Shown one piece after another: positions 15,804-24,879 of a stretch of DNA of 49,122 nucleotides (positions within the stretch are counted from its first letter, which is position 1; the number at the start of each line of letters is the position of its first letter). The stretch is from JAZOTK01 sp045534775 (GTDB lineage: Bacteria; Bacillota; Clostridia; RUG12999), in contig JAZSKI010000067.1 of assembly GCA_045534775.1 (NCBI GenBank), forward strand, positions 1 to 49,122, written 5' to 3'. The notes beneath the pieces are model-generated. The model was not told the DNA's origin. It made no database searches and saw only the letters and a list, made by a program, of their open reading frames with translations. A program made the position numbers and the translations under genes.

Positions 15804-17780
15804 CTATCCTACATCTATCATGTCAAGGTATTTAGCACCATGCTCGGCTATATAATCCTTTCGGGCGGCGAGATTATCGCCCAGGAGAACATCAAACATC
15901 ATAGCGGTTTTTTCTGCATCATCGGCAGTAACTCGGATGAGACGGCGTGTTTCGGGGTTCATAGTGGTGAGCCACATCATTTCAGGCTCATTTTCACCGA
16001 GACCCTTTGAACGCTGAATCGTATAGCTTCCCTTCAGCTTTGACAGAATTTCTGCCTTTTCCTTTTCATTATAGGCAAAATAGCTTTTATCCTTCTGGGT
16101 AATCTCAAAAAGAGGAGATTCGGCAATATATACGTAACCTAATTCAATGAGAGAAGGAACCAAAGCATAAAGCATAGAAAGTATCAGAGTCCTTATCTGG
16201 AACCCGTCCACATCCGCATCGGTACAGATAATAATTTTATTCCATCTGAGACCGCTGATGTCAAAGGTGTTAAATTCTTTGTTGTGTTTGGATTTTATTT
16301 CAACGCCGCAACCTAAAACCTTAAGCAAATCTGTTATGATTTCACTTTTAAAAATTTTGTTATAGTCGGCTTTAAGACAGTTTAATATTTTGCCGCGAAC
16401 GGGAATGATTGCCTGGAATTCTGCATCACGACCCTGTTTGCAGGCGCCGAGCGCCGAGTCACCCTCCACAATATAAACCTCGCGGCGGTTTATATCCTTG
16501 GTACGGCAGTCAACAAATTTCTGCACGCGGTTGGTCATATCCATCTTTTCTGTCAGATTCTTTTTGAGATTAAGCCTTGTTCTTTCAGCAGATTCGCGGC
16601 TTCGTTTATTAATGAGAATTTGTTCGGAAATCTTATCGGCATCCATCTTATTTTCAATAAAATATATCTCAAGAGCGTGACGGAGAGTATCTGTCATAAA
16701 ATCCTGCACAAATTTGTTGGTAATAGCCTTTTTAGTCTGGTTCTCATAGCTTGTCATAGTGGAAAAAGAGCTGCTTATGAGAAGCAAGCTGTCCTGCACG
16801 TCCTGATAAGTGATTTTTGACTCGTTTTTATTATATTTACCGCTATTTTTAAGATATTGATCAATAGCATAAACAAAGGCGTTGCGAACAGCCTTGTCGG
16901 GAGAACCGCCGTGCTCCAGGAAACTGGAGTTATGGTAGTATTCCGTAAGGTTGACACGGTTATTAAAACAATATACTATATTTAATTTTACCTTGTACTC
17001 GGGCTTGTCGCTGCGGTCACGACCCCTTCCTTCGGTGGAAACAGACTGCACAGAGGTGAGGGCGGCGTTTTCGCTAAGCTCCTCAATATAATCCTGAATA
17101 CCGTTAGGATAGAGATATTCAAATATTTCCATACCGTCAGGGGTTTCGTTATACAGAACAAGCTTGAGACCTGCATTTACAACGGCTTGCTTTTTCATTA
17201 CCGACTGAAAATATTCGGTAGGAATATTTATGTCGGTAAACACCTTAAGGTCGGGACGCCATTTAACGGTGGTTCCTGTCTTTTTGGATGAATATTCGGT
17301 TTTGCGGAGACCGCCTATGTTTTCACCACTTTCAAAATGCAGTTCGTATTTAAAGCCGTCACGAACTACGGTTACATCCATATATTCAGAGCTGTACTGA
17401 GTTGCACAGCTACCCAGACCGTTAAGGCCGAGACTGAATTCATAGCTTTCGCCGTCAAGGTTGTTATACTTACCTCCTGCATAAAGCTCGCAGAATACCA
17501 GCTCCCAGTTATATCGGTTTTCTTTGGTATTATAATCAAGAGGTATACCGCGACCGTAGTCACGTACCTCTATGGATTTATCAAGATATTTGGTTACTTC
17601 AATGACCTTGCCGTGACCCTCACGGGCTTCGTCAATGGAATTGGAAAGTATTTCAAATACAGCGTGTTGACAGCCTTCAATTCCATCAGACCCGAAAATT
17701 ACGGCAGGGCGGAGCCTTACCCGGTCCGCACCCTTAAGGGCTGATATACTGTCGTTATCGTAAGTTTTTTTCTGTGCCAT
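15804..17780 (-). CDS. Type IIA topoisomerase subunit B (ParE/GyrB-like), divergent
   Basis: 658 aa from ATG 17780. GHKL ATPase elements are present but divergent: EILSNSIDEA (ATP-Mg asparagine), VRDYGRGIPL, and LGLNGLGSCATQYSS in place of the usual GGLHGVG lid. The TOPRIM motifs are intact: YIVEGDSALGACKQGRD and ICTDADVDGFQIRTL, then QRSKGLGE. Together with the downstream subunit A this makes a complete A2B2 enzyme. A GTG at 17822 with GGAAAGG upstream is an alternative start adding 14 residues. It belongs to the clostridial branch of extra GyrB/ParE homologues; the main gyrase is presumably encoded elsewhere. Confidence 0.87.
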   Translation of the reverse strand: MAQKKTYDNDSISALKGADRVRLRPAVIFGSDGIEGCQHAVFEILSNSIDEAREGHGKVIEVTKYLDKSIEVRDYGRGIPLDYNTKENRYNWELVFCELYAGGKYNNLDGESYEFSLGLNGLGSCATQYSSEYMDVTVVRDGFKYELHFESGENIGGLRKTEYSSKKTGTTVKWRPDLKVFTDINIPTEYFQSVMKKQAVVNAGLKLVLYNETPDGMEIFEYLYPNGIQDYIEELSENAALTSVQSVSTEGRGRDRSDKPEYKVKLNIVYCFNNRVNLTEYYHNSSFLEHGGSPDKAVRNAFVYAIDQYLKNSGKYNKNESKITYQDVQDSLLLISSSFSTMTSYENQTKKAITNKFVQDFMTDTLRHALEIYFIENKMDADKISEQILINKRSRESAERTRLNLKKNLTEKMDMTNRVQKFVDCRTKDINRREVYIVEGDSALGACKQGRDAEFQAIIPVRGKILNCLKADYNKIFKSEIITDLLKVLGCGVEIKSKHNKEFNTFDISGLRWNKIIICTDADVDGFQIRTLILSMLYALVPSLIELGYVYIAESPLFEITQKDKSYFAYNEKEKAEILSKLKGSYTIQRSKGLGENEPEMMWLTTMNPETRRLIRVTADDAEKTAMMFDVLLGDNLAARKDYIAEHGAKYLDMIDVG

Positions 17781-17861
17781 TATTATCTTACGTTTCCTTT
17801 CTGCCCACAGTAATATTTTCACCGCACCTTTCCGCGGGCAGAAAGGCGCGTCCGCAGTATA

Positions 17862-18491
17862 TTAATTTGTGCCGAAAATTCTGTCGCCCGCATCGCCGAG
17901 ACCGGGAACAATATAACAATGGTCGTTTAATTTTTCATCTGCCGCAGCACAGTATATCTGCACATCGGGATGTGCCTCCGAGAGCTTCTTAATACCTTCG
18001 GGGGCGGCAATAATACATATAAATCTGATATTTTTACAACCTCTTTTTTTCAGCATAGTAATTGCATCAGCGGCACTGCCGCCGGTTGCAAGCATAGGGT
18101 CAACCACAATAACGGTACGTTCATTTATATCTTCGGGAAGCTTGCAGTAATATTCAACAGGCTGTACCGTAATGGGGTCGCGAGCCAGACCGATATGACC
18201 CACCTTGGCAGTAGGGATAAGCTTAAGCATTCCTTCAACCATACCGAGACCTGCACGGAGTATGGGCACAATAACAGGATGTTTATCAGCTAAAGCCAGA
18301 GCCTTAGCAGTTTGTATGGGAGTCTCAACCGTTACCTCTTTAAGAGGAAGGTCGCGGGTAGCCTCAAAGCCTGTCAATATGGTGATTTCCTCAATAAGCT
18401 CACGAAACTCCTTAGAGCCTGTCTTTACGTCACGTAAAACAGAGAGCTTGTGCTGAATCAGGGGATGGTTGAGCATGGTTGCATTGTTCAT
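17862..18491 (-). CDS. upp: Uracil phosphoribosyltransferase
   Basis: 209 aa, full length. It converts uracil and PRPP to UMP in pyrimidine salvage. Signature blocks: NHPLIQHKLSVLRD at the N-terminus, VPILRAGLGMVEGML, the PRPP loop VVDPMLATGGSAADAI, and the C-terminal uracil site YIVPGLGDAGDRIFGT. AAGGAG lies about 10 nt before ATG 18491. It is followed by the topoisomerase genes and preceded by rpiB in the same operon. Confidence 0.97.
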   Translation of the reverse strand: MNNATMLNHPLIQHKLSVLRDVKTGSKEFRELIEEITILTGFEATRDLPLKEVTVETPIQTAKALALADKHPVIVPILRAGLGMVEGMLKLIPTAKVGHIGLARDPITVQPVEYYCKLPEDINERTVIVVDPMLATGGSAADAITMLKKRGCKNIRFICIIAAPEGIKKLSEAHPDVQIYCAAADEKLNDHCYIVPGLGDAGDRIFGTN

Positions 18492-18514
18492 AATATACAG
18501 TCTCCTTTATATGT

Positions 18515-18949
18515 TTATTTTTCAAGGTCAGCTATTTTTTTCAAACGGTTATCGTGCCTGCCGCCTTCATATTCTGCGGTAAGCCAAGCAGTTATAATTT
18601 CCTTGGCGGTATCCTCGCCGATAACTCTGGCACCCAGAGTAATAACATTGGCGTTATTGTGAATTTTTGTCATTTTAGCAGAGTATATATCACCACAGAC
18701 AGCGGCGCGGATACCTTTATATTTATTTGCGGCTATGCTCATGCCTATGCCTGTACCGCAAACTAAAATACCTCTGTCACATTCGCCCGACAGAATACTG
18801 CCGCATACCTTTGCGGCAATATCGGGATAATCGACACTTTTGTTTTCATAAATTCCGTAATCTGATATTTCATAACCTGAATTTTTCAAGAATTCCGCTA
18901 TTTTATTTTTCAGGTCAAATCCTCCGTGGTCACAGCCTAAGGCTATCAT
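18515..18949 (-). CDS. rpiB: Ribose-5-phosphate isomerase B
   Basis: 144 aa, normal for RpiB. N-terminal IALGCDHGGFDLKN carries the phosphate-binding D-H pair, and GILVCGTGIGMSIAANK contains the catalytic cysteine and anion hole. It interconverts ribulose-5-phosphate and ribose-5-phosphate, feeding PRPP synthesis used by the neighbouring upp product. The ATG overlaps the tsaB stop by 4 bp (ATGA). Confidence 0.96.
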   Translation of the reverse strand: MIALGCDHGGFDLKNKIAEFLKNSGYEISDYGIYENKSVDYPDIAAKVCGSILSGECDRGILVCGTGIGMSIAANKYKGIRAAVCGDIYSAKMTKIHNNANVITLGARVIGEDTAKEIITAWLTAEYEGGRHDNRLKKIADLEK

Positions 18950-19635
18950 TTGTGTTCATTCCTTTCTCTTTCTCTTTCGGCTTGGGATTTCTTTAAATAA
19001 AGCGGCAAAAGCTCATTTCCGAACATAGTTTTTCCTGCTCGCACAAGCTCTGCCATTCCCATATATGCACCTGCACCGCTTAATTTATTAAGATGAGCAG
19101 GTGCAAAAATTATATTTTTATTCTGCGACAGAATATCTCTGTATACTTCAGCTCCGTCGCCCATAACCACAGCAGGGGAGGTTATGGAGGAGACTACTGC
19201 TTCAATATCCTCGCACAGCGGCGAAACAATCTCTGAAATTTTGCCCCGGCTGAAGGTGTAGCACCCCATATAAACCTGTTTATTCCTGGCTTCTATAAGG
19301 GGATATACCGGCAAATCCGAGCAGGGGAAATTATATGCCATTGCCATAAGAGAGGTAATCCCTACGACGGGCTTTTTCAAAGCCGCCGCCATACCCTTTA
19401 TGGTAGAAACACCTATCCTCAGCCCCGTAAAAGAGCCGGGACCTGTCACCGCTCCGAAAACGTCAATATCCTCAGCGGATAAACCAAGGTCGCCAAGTAC
19501 GGTATCTATCATAGGCATAAGCTTAGCCGAATGGGTCAGAGTATTATCTATGTAATACTGTGCCAGCAGTTTGTCCTCTGTTCCCACAGCTACGGAAGCA
19601 ACACTGCCACTGCTGTCAATCGCAAGTAATTTCAT
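18946..19635 (-). CDS. tsaB: tRNA t6A biosynthesis protein TsaB
   Basis: 229 aa. ASKHA-fold partner of TsaD and TsaE in N6-threonylcarbamoyladenosine (t6A37) formation on ANN-decoding tRNAs. Family blocks: LAIDSSGSVASVAVG, THSAKLMPMIDTVL, GAVTGPGSFTGLRIG and KPVVGITSLMAMA. It overlaps tsaE by 20 bp and rpiB by 4 bp, so all three are translationally coupled. tsaD is not in this window. Confidence 0.96.
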   Translation of the reverse strand: MKLLAIDSSGSVASVAVGTEDKLLAQYYIDNTLTHSAKLMPMIDTVLGDLGLSAEDIDVFGAVTGPGSFTGLRIGVSTIKGMAAALKKPVVGITSLMAMAYNFPCSDLPVYPLIEARNKQVYMGCYTFSRGKISEIVSPLCEDIEAVVSSITSPAVVMGDGAEVYRDILSQNKNIIFAPAHLNKLSGAGAYMGMAELVRAGKTMFGNELLPLYLKKSQAERERERNEHK

Positions 19636-20044
19636 TTATTTCTATCTCCCTGTAATTATCATTTATACTAAGGTTTTTGGATATGGTAACATCAAAAATA
19701 CGCTTTCCGCTGTAGCTTGCCGCATCGGGCCATTCTATCATACTTATACCGTCACCGCCGATATAATCAAACAGCCCTGCTTCATAAATCTCGTCCTCAT
19801 CTTCAATGCGGTACAGGTCAAAATGGAATATATCACAAGTGCCGCTGTAAATATTCATAATGGAAAAGGTAGGACTGCATACCTCGTCGGCATTACCGAA
19901 ATACATAGCAACGCCACGTACAAAAACGGTTTTCCCGACACCTACATCACCGTAAAGCCTTACAATATCGCCTTTTTGCAGTTTCTCGGCAAAGGCTTTT
20001 CCAATATCCTCGGTTTGTCGGGGTGAATTAACAATATATTTCAA
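19616..20044 (-). CDS. tsaE: tRNA t6A biosynthesis ATPase TsaE
   Basis: 142 aa from a TTG at 20044, which has AGGGAG 8 nt upstream and gives MKYIVNSPRQTEDIGKAFAE, typical for the family. Walker A is GDVGVGKTVFVRG; SPTFSIMNIY and FHFDLYRIED (the conserved YR block) follow. TsaE's ATPase activity resets the TsaBD complex. An upstream in-frame codon at 20140 would add 32 residues inside comF and is rejected. Confidence 0.95.
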   Translation of the reverse strand: MKYIVNSPRQTEDIGKAFAEKLQKGDIVRLYGDVGVGKTVFVRGVAMYFGNADEVCSPTFSIMNIYSGTCDIFHFDLYRIEDEDEIYEAGLFDYIGGDGISMIEWPDAASYSGKRIFDVTISKNLSINDNYREIEINEITCD

Positions 20045-20099
20045 TATTTCAACTCCCTTATATATAATTGTACAATAAATTTCCAAAAAAGTCAAGGTT

Positions 20100-20822
20100 T
20101 TAACGCAACTTCGTTTGAGCGAGAGTTGCGGCGAATACATATTTTGCCCCGCTTCGTTTTAATATTCTCGAAAGCTCCATCAAGGTTGCACCGCTGGTAA
20201 TTACGTCATCTACCAGCAAGAAGGATTTTCCTTTTACGTCGGCAGGGCGCGTGACCCTGAAGGAACCCTTCACATTTTTGGTACGTTGCTTTAAGGGCAG
20301 GTCCTTTTGAGGCTGCGTCTTGCGGATTTTCTCCAGGAAATCGCTTTTATAAGGAATATTAAGCCGCTTTGCCAGCTCTTTTGCGAGAAGTCCTGCTGTA
20401 TCAAAGCCCCGTTGACGTTGGTGGGCAACATCACAGGGAACGGCTACCACATAGTCAATATTTCTGCCTGTTAAACCGATTTCCACCAGCTTGTCCGAAA
20501 GAAATACAGACAGGGGACTTGCCATATACATTCTGTATTTAAACTTAAATTCTAAAATAGCGTTTCGCATTTCGTTATCATAAACCGCAGAGGAGAGACA
20601 GCCGTCAAAATACCGTCCTGCGGCACGGCAGATACTGCATACGGGACGGTTGTCCGCAAAATAAAAATCACTGCCGCATTTGGCACATTTATTTACGGCT
20701 GTTGGGATATTTTCTTTACAGCTTCTGCAGATTATAGGTCTGGTTTCGGGCGGAAGAAGGCTGTTACAGTAAATACATTTGGGCGGAAACACCAAATCCG
20801 CAATATAGTTAATTATATTCAT
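20100..20822 (-). CDS. comF: ComF-family phosphoribosyltransferase-like protein
   Basis: 240 aa from ATG 20822. The N-terminal half has a zinc-finger set (CIYC, CRSC, CAKCG, CSICR) and the C-terminal half a PRTase fold with FLLVDDVITSGATL. The central YVVAVPCDVAHQRQRGFD block is the usual ComF Arg-Gln-Arg-Gly-Phe region. In competent bacteria ComF helps handle imported single-stranded DNA. The gene directly follows recD2 with a 14-bp overlap, a pairing also suggestive of a DNA-metabolism role. A GTG at 20834 is a weaker start. Confidence 0.92.
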   Translation of the reverse strand: MNIINYIADLVFPPKCIYCNSLLPPETRPIICRSCKENIPTAVNKCAKCGSDFYFADNRPVCSICRAAGRYFDGCLSSAVYDNEMRNAILEFKFKYRMYMASPLSVFLSDKLVEIGLTGRNIDYVVAVPCDVAHQRQRGFDTAGLLAKELAKRLNIPYKSDFLEKIRKTQPQKDLPLKQRTKNVKGSFRVTRPADVKGKSFLLVDDVITSGATLMELSRILKRSGAKYVFAATLAQTKLR

Positions 20823-23022
20823 TAGCAATATCACCGCCTTCTGAGATGAGTATGTCCTTAAGACCGCTGTAACGCTCTGCCCGATAGTCGTTGGATACCA
20901 TATAGCTTATAACGTCCGCCCTGCCTACCAGCACAACTAAGGCTTTGGCGCGGGTAACGGCAGTATAGAATAAATTTCGTGACATTAAATTTTTGTGGCA
21001 GGGATACATAGGCAGAATCACGCCGTCAAACTCGCTTCCCTGACTTTTATGAACAGTAATGGCGTAGGCAAGCTCAATATCAATGGTAAGCTCAATGGGA
21101 TAATCGGTGATTTTATCACCGTCAAAGACTATTTTTAAAATACCCCGATTCGTGTCTATATCTTCAATAATGCCCATATCTCCGTTAAAAATCCCTGCAC
21201 CTGTTTTGTCACCGTACCATTCAATATCGTAGTTGTTTCTTGTCTGCATGACCTTATCGCCCTTACGCAGAATTCCCGTCCGTCGAGCAAGCTCAGGCTT
21301 ACTCTTGTGAGGCGGATTAAAAATCTCCTGGAGGGTTTTGTTTAAGCTTTCGGTACCGAAAGGACCACGCTTTGTGGGAGTCAGAACCTGCACCGCATCA
21401 AGAGAATTTTTGTTTAAATATCGCGGCAGTCGGCTATGGCACAGCTCGGTGATTTCTTTTATTCCGAGAGAAGGCACATCTCTTGAAATATAAAAGAAAT
21501 CACTGTTTTTACCGTTATCAAACAGCGGAAATTCTCCCGAATTTATTTTGTGAGCATTGGTTACTATCAGACTTTCGCGTGCCTGACGGAAAATTTCCGT
21601 CAACCGCACAGTTTCAATAATTTCGCTGTCAATAATATCCTTAAGCACATTACCTGCACCTACGGGCGGAAGCTGGTCACAGTCGCCTACAAGAATTAAT
21701 CGGCAATGGTCCGGGATAGCCTTGATTAAATTATAAAATAAAATTATGTCAACCATCGACATCTCGTCAACAATAAGTACATCGGTATCCAGGGGATTAT
21801 TGCTGTTACGGTTAAATATCAGCCGGGATTTATCGTAGGAATATTCGACTTCTAAAAGTCGATGGATGGTTTTTGCTTCAAGGCCGCACATCTGCGACAT
21901 CCGCTTGGCGGCTCTGCCTGTAGGAGCACAGAGGGATATATTGCAGTTTTCTGATGAAAGTATATGGATTATGGTGTTGATTATGGTGGTTTTGCCTGTG
22001 CCGGGGCCGCCGGTTATTACGGTACAGCTGTTGTTCATAGCATATTCAACGGCTCTTTTTTGCATATCCGCAAGGGCAAAATTATCTTTTTCGAATTTCA
22101 AAAGCTTCCCCGTTATATCCTCGGGAATCAGCTTAGGTTTCGTAAGCGAAAAGTGTTTGAGAAAGCTGCCGCAGCCTTCTTCTGCAACGTAAAAGGCGGG
22201 CAGATATATATGCTCGTCGTCCTTGCCGCTTCGTCTTCTCAGCTTGGTTTCTATTAAAAGTTTGGCAATTTCGGTTTCAATAAAATCACTTGGCATATAA
22301 AGAAGCTCGGCGGTTTGACTGCACAAAAGCCGAAGGGGCATATAGGTATGGCCGTTTGCGGCATTTTGAGAAAGGCAGAATATGATGGCGGCATCAACCC
22401 TGAGCGGGGAATCCTTAGTGAAATCCATGAGAGAAGCAATGCGATCGGCGGTATTGAAGCCTATACCTTCTATTTCACACAGAATATAAGGGTTTTCTTT
22501 AACCAAAACAATAGCTTTTTCGCCGAACTGTTTAAATACCTTGTAAGCAAAATTTACGGTCACGCCGTACTGAGTGAAAAAGGAAATCAGACTTCTTATA
22601 CTGATTTGTTTGATATATTGGTTGTGGATTATATTGGCTTTATCTACCGAAATGCCTTTGATTCTGCATAGTTTATCGGGCTCGTTCTGAATTATATTCA
22701 AGGTATTACTGCCGAAGGCATCAATTATTTTCTTTGCGGTTGCGGCTTTAATGCCTTTGATGGCACCGGAAGCGAGATAGGCATAAATATCTTCATCTGT
22801 ACTCAGAGGACAATGAGCAAAGGAAGAGACCTTGAACTGCTCGCCGAACTCTAAATGCTGTACCCATTCTCCTTCCAAGGAAAGCTTACAGCCTACTTCG
22901 ATAAAAGGCATACAGCCGACGGCGGTATATTCCTCTTCACCGTCTGCCAGAGCACATACAGTATATCCGTTATTCTCGTTTGAAAAAATAATTTCTGTAA
23001 CCGTACCGGTGATTTTATCCAT
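20809..23022 (-). CDS. recD2: RecD2-type SF1B DNA helicase
   Basis: 737 aa, typical for RecD2, the RecD-like helicase of bacteria lacking RecBC. The order is an OB-like N-terminus, helix-hairpin-helix repeats (AIKGIKAATAKKI, CEIEGIGFNTADRI), then motor motifs: Walker A ITGGPGTGKTTIINT, APTGRAAKRM, VDEMSMVD (DExx), GDCDQLPPVGAG and AYAITVHKSQGSEFD. It unwinds DNA 5'-3' in repair. First gene of the operon running to the topoisomerase genes, with a perfect-spacing promoter at 23055-23083 and GAGGG near its ATG. Confidence 0.95.
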   Translation of the reverse strand: MDKITGTVTEIIFSNENNGYTVCALADGEEEYTAVGCMPFIEVGCKLSLEGEWVQHLEFGEQFKVSSFAHCPLSTDEDIYAYLASGAIKGIKAATAKKIIDAFGSNTLNIIQNEPDKLCRIKGISVDKANIIHNQYIKQISIRSLISFFTQYGVTVNFAYKVFKQFGEKAIVLVKENPYILCEIEGIGFNTADRIASLMDFTKDSPLRVDAAIIFCLSQNAANGHTYMPLRLLCSQTAELLYMPSDFIETEIAKLLIETKLRRRSGKDDEHIYLPAFYVAEEGCGSFLKHFSLTKPKLIPEDITGKLLKFEKDNFALADMQKRAVEYAMNNSCTVITGGPGTGKTTIINTIIHILSSENCNISLCAPTGRAAKRMSQMCGLEAKTIHRLLEVEYSYDKSRLIFNRNSNNPLDTDVLIVDEMSMVDIILFYNLIKAIPDHCRLILVGDCDQLPPVGAGNVLKDIIDSEIIETVRLTEIFRQARESLIVTNAHKINSGEFPLFDNGKNSDFFYISRDVPSLGIKEITELCHSRLPRYLNKNSLDAVQVLTPTKRGPFGTESLNKTLQEIFNPPHKSKPELARRTGILRKGDKVMQTRNNYDIEWYGDKTGAGIFNGDMGIIEDIDTNRGILKIVFDGDKITDYPIELTIDIELAYAITVHKSQGSEFDGVILPMYPCHKNLMSRNLFYTAVTRAKALVVLVGRADVISYMVSNDYRAERYSGLKDILISEGGDIANEYN

Positions 23023-23054
23023 GGCAAAACCCTCAATTTTTAGTCTATGATAAT

Positions 23055-23083
23055 ATTATACAACAGTTTTATGCTTTTTGCAA
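23055..23083 (-). promoter_or_regulatory. Promoter of the recD2-comF-tsaEB-rpiB-upp-topoisomerase operon
   Basis: Minus-strand TTGCAA (23078-23083), 17-bp spacer, TATAAT (23055-23060). Its -35 box shares bases with the -35 of a rightward sporulation-type promoter (23082-23110). Confidence 0.8.
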
Positions 23084-23110
23084 CCATTTTTGAAAAATAA
23101 TCATAGAATA
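23082..23110 (+). promoter_or_regulatory. Candidate sigma-K/sigma-E type promoter
   Basis: AACC (23082-23085), a 16-bp spacer, then CATAGAATA (23102-23110). This fits the Bacillus sigma-K pattern mACm-16-CATAnnnTA exactly and is also close to sigma-E. It lies directly upstream of a small membrane protein gene and the SipL-like spore coat gene, which would be expected to be mother-cell expressed. Consensus in this species is assumed from Bacillus and Clostridioides. Confidence 0.55.
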
Positions 23111-23141
23111 TAAGGAGCTTATAAAAATTCTGAGGTGGATT

Positions 23142-23318
23142 ATGTATATTTTATTCTTATTTTGCATATTGGTTATAACAACAGGGATTTATTATCTGAT
23201 ATATAAGGGCACCTCACTTGTACATAAATTTAATCTCTGTCATTTTTGCAGGTATAATTTAAAAAAACGGACATATTCTGAAAATAGGAGGGATAAAAAT
23301 GGAAATGAAAACCAATAA
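23142..23318 (+). CDS. 58-aa single-pass membrane protein of unknown function
   Basis: The N-terminus (MYILFLFCILVITTGIYYLI) is one membrane helix. The short tail carries a CHFC pair (C33 and C36) and a basic stretch (NLKKR). GAGG lies 6 nt before the ATG, and the gene overlaps the start of the SipL-like gene by 20 bp in another frame, so the two would be translationally coupled. With the candidate late-sporulation promoter just upstream it may be a sporulation protein. No family is recognised, and a chance reading frame remains possible. Confidence 0.45.
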   Translation: MYILFLFCILVITTGIYYLIYKGTSLVHKFNLCHFCRYNLKKRTYSENRRDKNGNENQ

Positions 23319-24831
23319 AATATTTGTGAATGATGCGACGGTGGAGACAAATATCTCCGTTATGACGGAATGTGAAACAATAGTCCCCGACACGAAACCC
23401 GATTTACTTAAGGTGTTGCAGATGGATGCGGAAGCGAAAATAAGCTCCTGTGATGTATCTGACGGGAAAATCACGGTAAGCGGTATGGTAGAATATAAAA
23501 TTTTATATGTACCCGAAAGCACAAAAGGAATCTGCAATCTTGAAGCAACAGCCGCTTTTTCTCATACGGAGGAGGTAACGACAGCAACGGCTGATATGTA
23601 CTGCTATGGGGAGGTTGATGTGGAGCATATAGAATTTAATCCTATCAACAGCCGAAAGCTGTCAATTAAATCGGTTGTAGGAGTAAGCTGCAATATAATG
23701 GGCAAAACAGCTCTTGAAATACCCTATGAGCTTTGCGGCGACGGAATTGAGGTCAGGAGAGAGAAAATCAAACCTCTTTCCAGAGTTATTAATAAAACCG
23801 CCGAAATCATAACCGAGGACAGACTTATTATAGCGGCAGGAAAGCCTGCCATAGGTGTTATGCTGAAAAATGATGTGAGTATAAGAAACCGTGATGTAAA
23901 GGTAATTGCAGGCAAGATAGTGGTTAAAGGAGAAATTGTAATATCCACCCTGTATATTCCCGAAACGGGAGACGGAGTAATGTCGGTAGAGCATACGATT
24001 CCCTTTACGGAGATTTTGGATGCAGAAGGCATAAGGGAAGAAAATTATAACAGAGTAGATTTTAAAATAGCAAAAGCGACCTTTAATGCGGCGGCGGATA
24101 TGGAGGGCGAGCTGAGAGAAATAGCCTGCAATATCAAAATGAAGGTATTTATAACCTCGGATGAAATTATGGAATGCGAGGTTATTGCCGATGCTTATTC
24201 CACCTTAGGGAATATGCAGGTAAAAAGCCGATATTTTAAGCTGGAGGAAATGACGGAGGCTATGGAGCTTACCTCAACGGTAAAGGAAAATGTAGTTCCC
24301 ACCGAAAACATACCGCCTGTTTTACATATTTACAATGTTATGGCAAAGCCCTATATTACAGGAGTATCGGTAGAAAACGGGAAGATAAACGCTGAAGGGG
24401 TTATAGATACTTATATACTGTATATATCGGGCAAAGAGGATAGTCCGGTGCACAGCTTTAAAGAAGAGGTCCCCTTTAACATCAGTATAGACAGCGACAA
24501 GGCCATGGCTGATAATATTATAAAAATCAAGACGGAGACTAATCATATAAGCTATAACTTAAATGCGGCAGGAGAAATAGAGCTGAGGATAGTGCTTGTG
24601 AATAATATAGCGGCGTATGCGTCAAGGGGAATGAATGTAATTACCTCTGTAGAGGAAACGGAAAAAGGTGAGGAGGAAACCCCGACCATTGTGCTGTATT
24701 TCATACAAAAAGGTGACACCCTGTGGGATATAGCCAAAAGGTATCAGACCAAGACCTCGTATATTGAGGAGTTAAACGGCGGGGGAGAAGAATTGACTCC
24801 CGGAAAACAAATTTTAATCCCGAAAGGGTAA
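23299..24831 (+). CDS. SipL-like spore coat protein (DUF3794 repeats plus LysM)
   Basis: 510 aa. Three DUF3794/SPOCS-type segments can be followed, each with a KxxVxGxVxxxILYxxE pattern: about residues 38-110 (GMVEYKILYVPE), 180-250 (GEIVISTLYIPE) and 335-400 (GVIDTYILYISG). A C-terminal LysM domain (YFIQKGDTLWDIAKRYQT to the end) closes it. The same architecture defines SipL of C. difficile, which binds SpoIVA and directs coat assembly on the forespore. No signal peptide is present, consistent with mother-cell cytoplasm. GGAGG precedes the ATG. Expected control is by sigma-E or sigma-K from 23082-23110. Confidence 0.87.
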   Translation: MEMKTNKIFVNDATVETNISVMTECETIVPDTKPDLLKVLQMDAEAKISSCDVSDGKITVSGMVEYKILYVPESTKGICNLEATAAFSHTEEVTTATADMYCYGEVDVEHIEFNPINSRKLSIKSVVGVSCNIMGKTALEIPYELCGDGIEVRREKIKPLSRVINKTAEIITEDRLIIAAGKPAIGVMLKNDVSIRNRDVKVIAGKIVVKGEIVISTLYIPETGDGVMSVEHTIPFTEILDAEGIREENYNRVDFKIAKATFNAAADMEGELREIACNIKMKVFITSDEIMECEVIADAYSTLGNMQVKSRYFKLEEMTEAMELTSTVKENVVPTENIPPVLHIYNVMAKPYITGVSVENGKINAEGVIDTYILYISGKEDSPVHSFKEEVPFNISIDSDKAMADNIIKIKTETNHISYNLNAAGEIELRIVLVNNIAAYASRGMNVITSVEETEKGEEETPTIVLYFIQKGDTLWDIAKRYQTKTSYIEELNGGGEELTPGKQILIPKG

Positions 24832-24835
24832 AAAG

Positions 24836-24879
24836 AGGCTGCGGCAATCTGATTTTTTAAAATCATTTTGCCGCAGCCT
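24836..24879 (-). terminator. Terminator overlapping the end of the P-type ATPase gene
   Basis: AGGCTGCGGCAA (24836-24847) and TTGCCGCAGCCT (24868-24879), with an inner GATTTT/AAAATC pairing. On the minus strand it is followed by CTCTTTTTACC. The right arm encodes the last codons of the ATPase (KAAAK), so coding and termination signals overlap. It separates the convergent SipL-like and ATPase genes. Confidence 0.82.
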
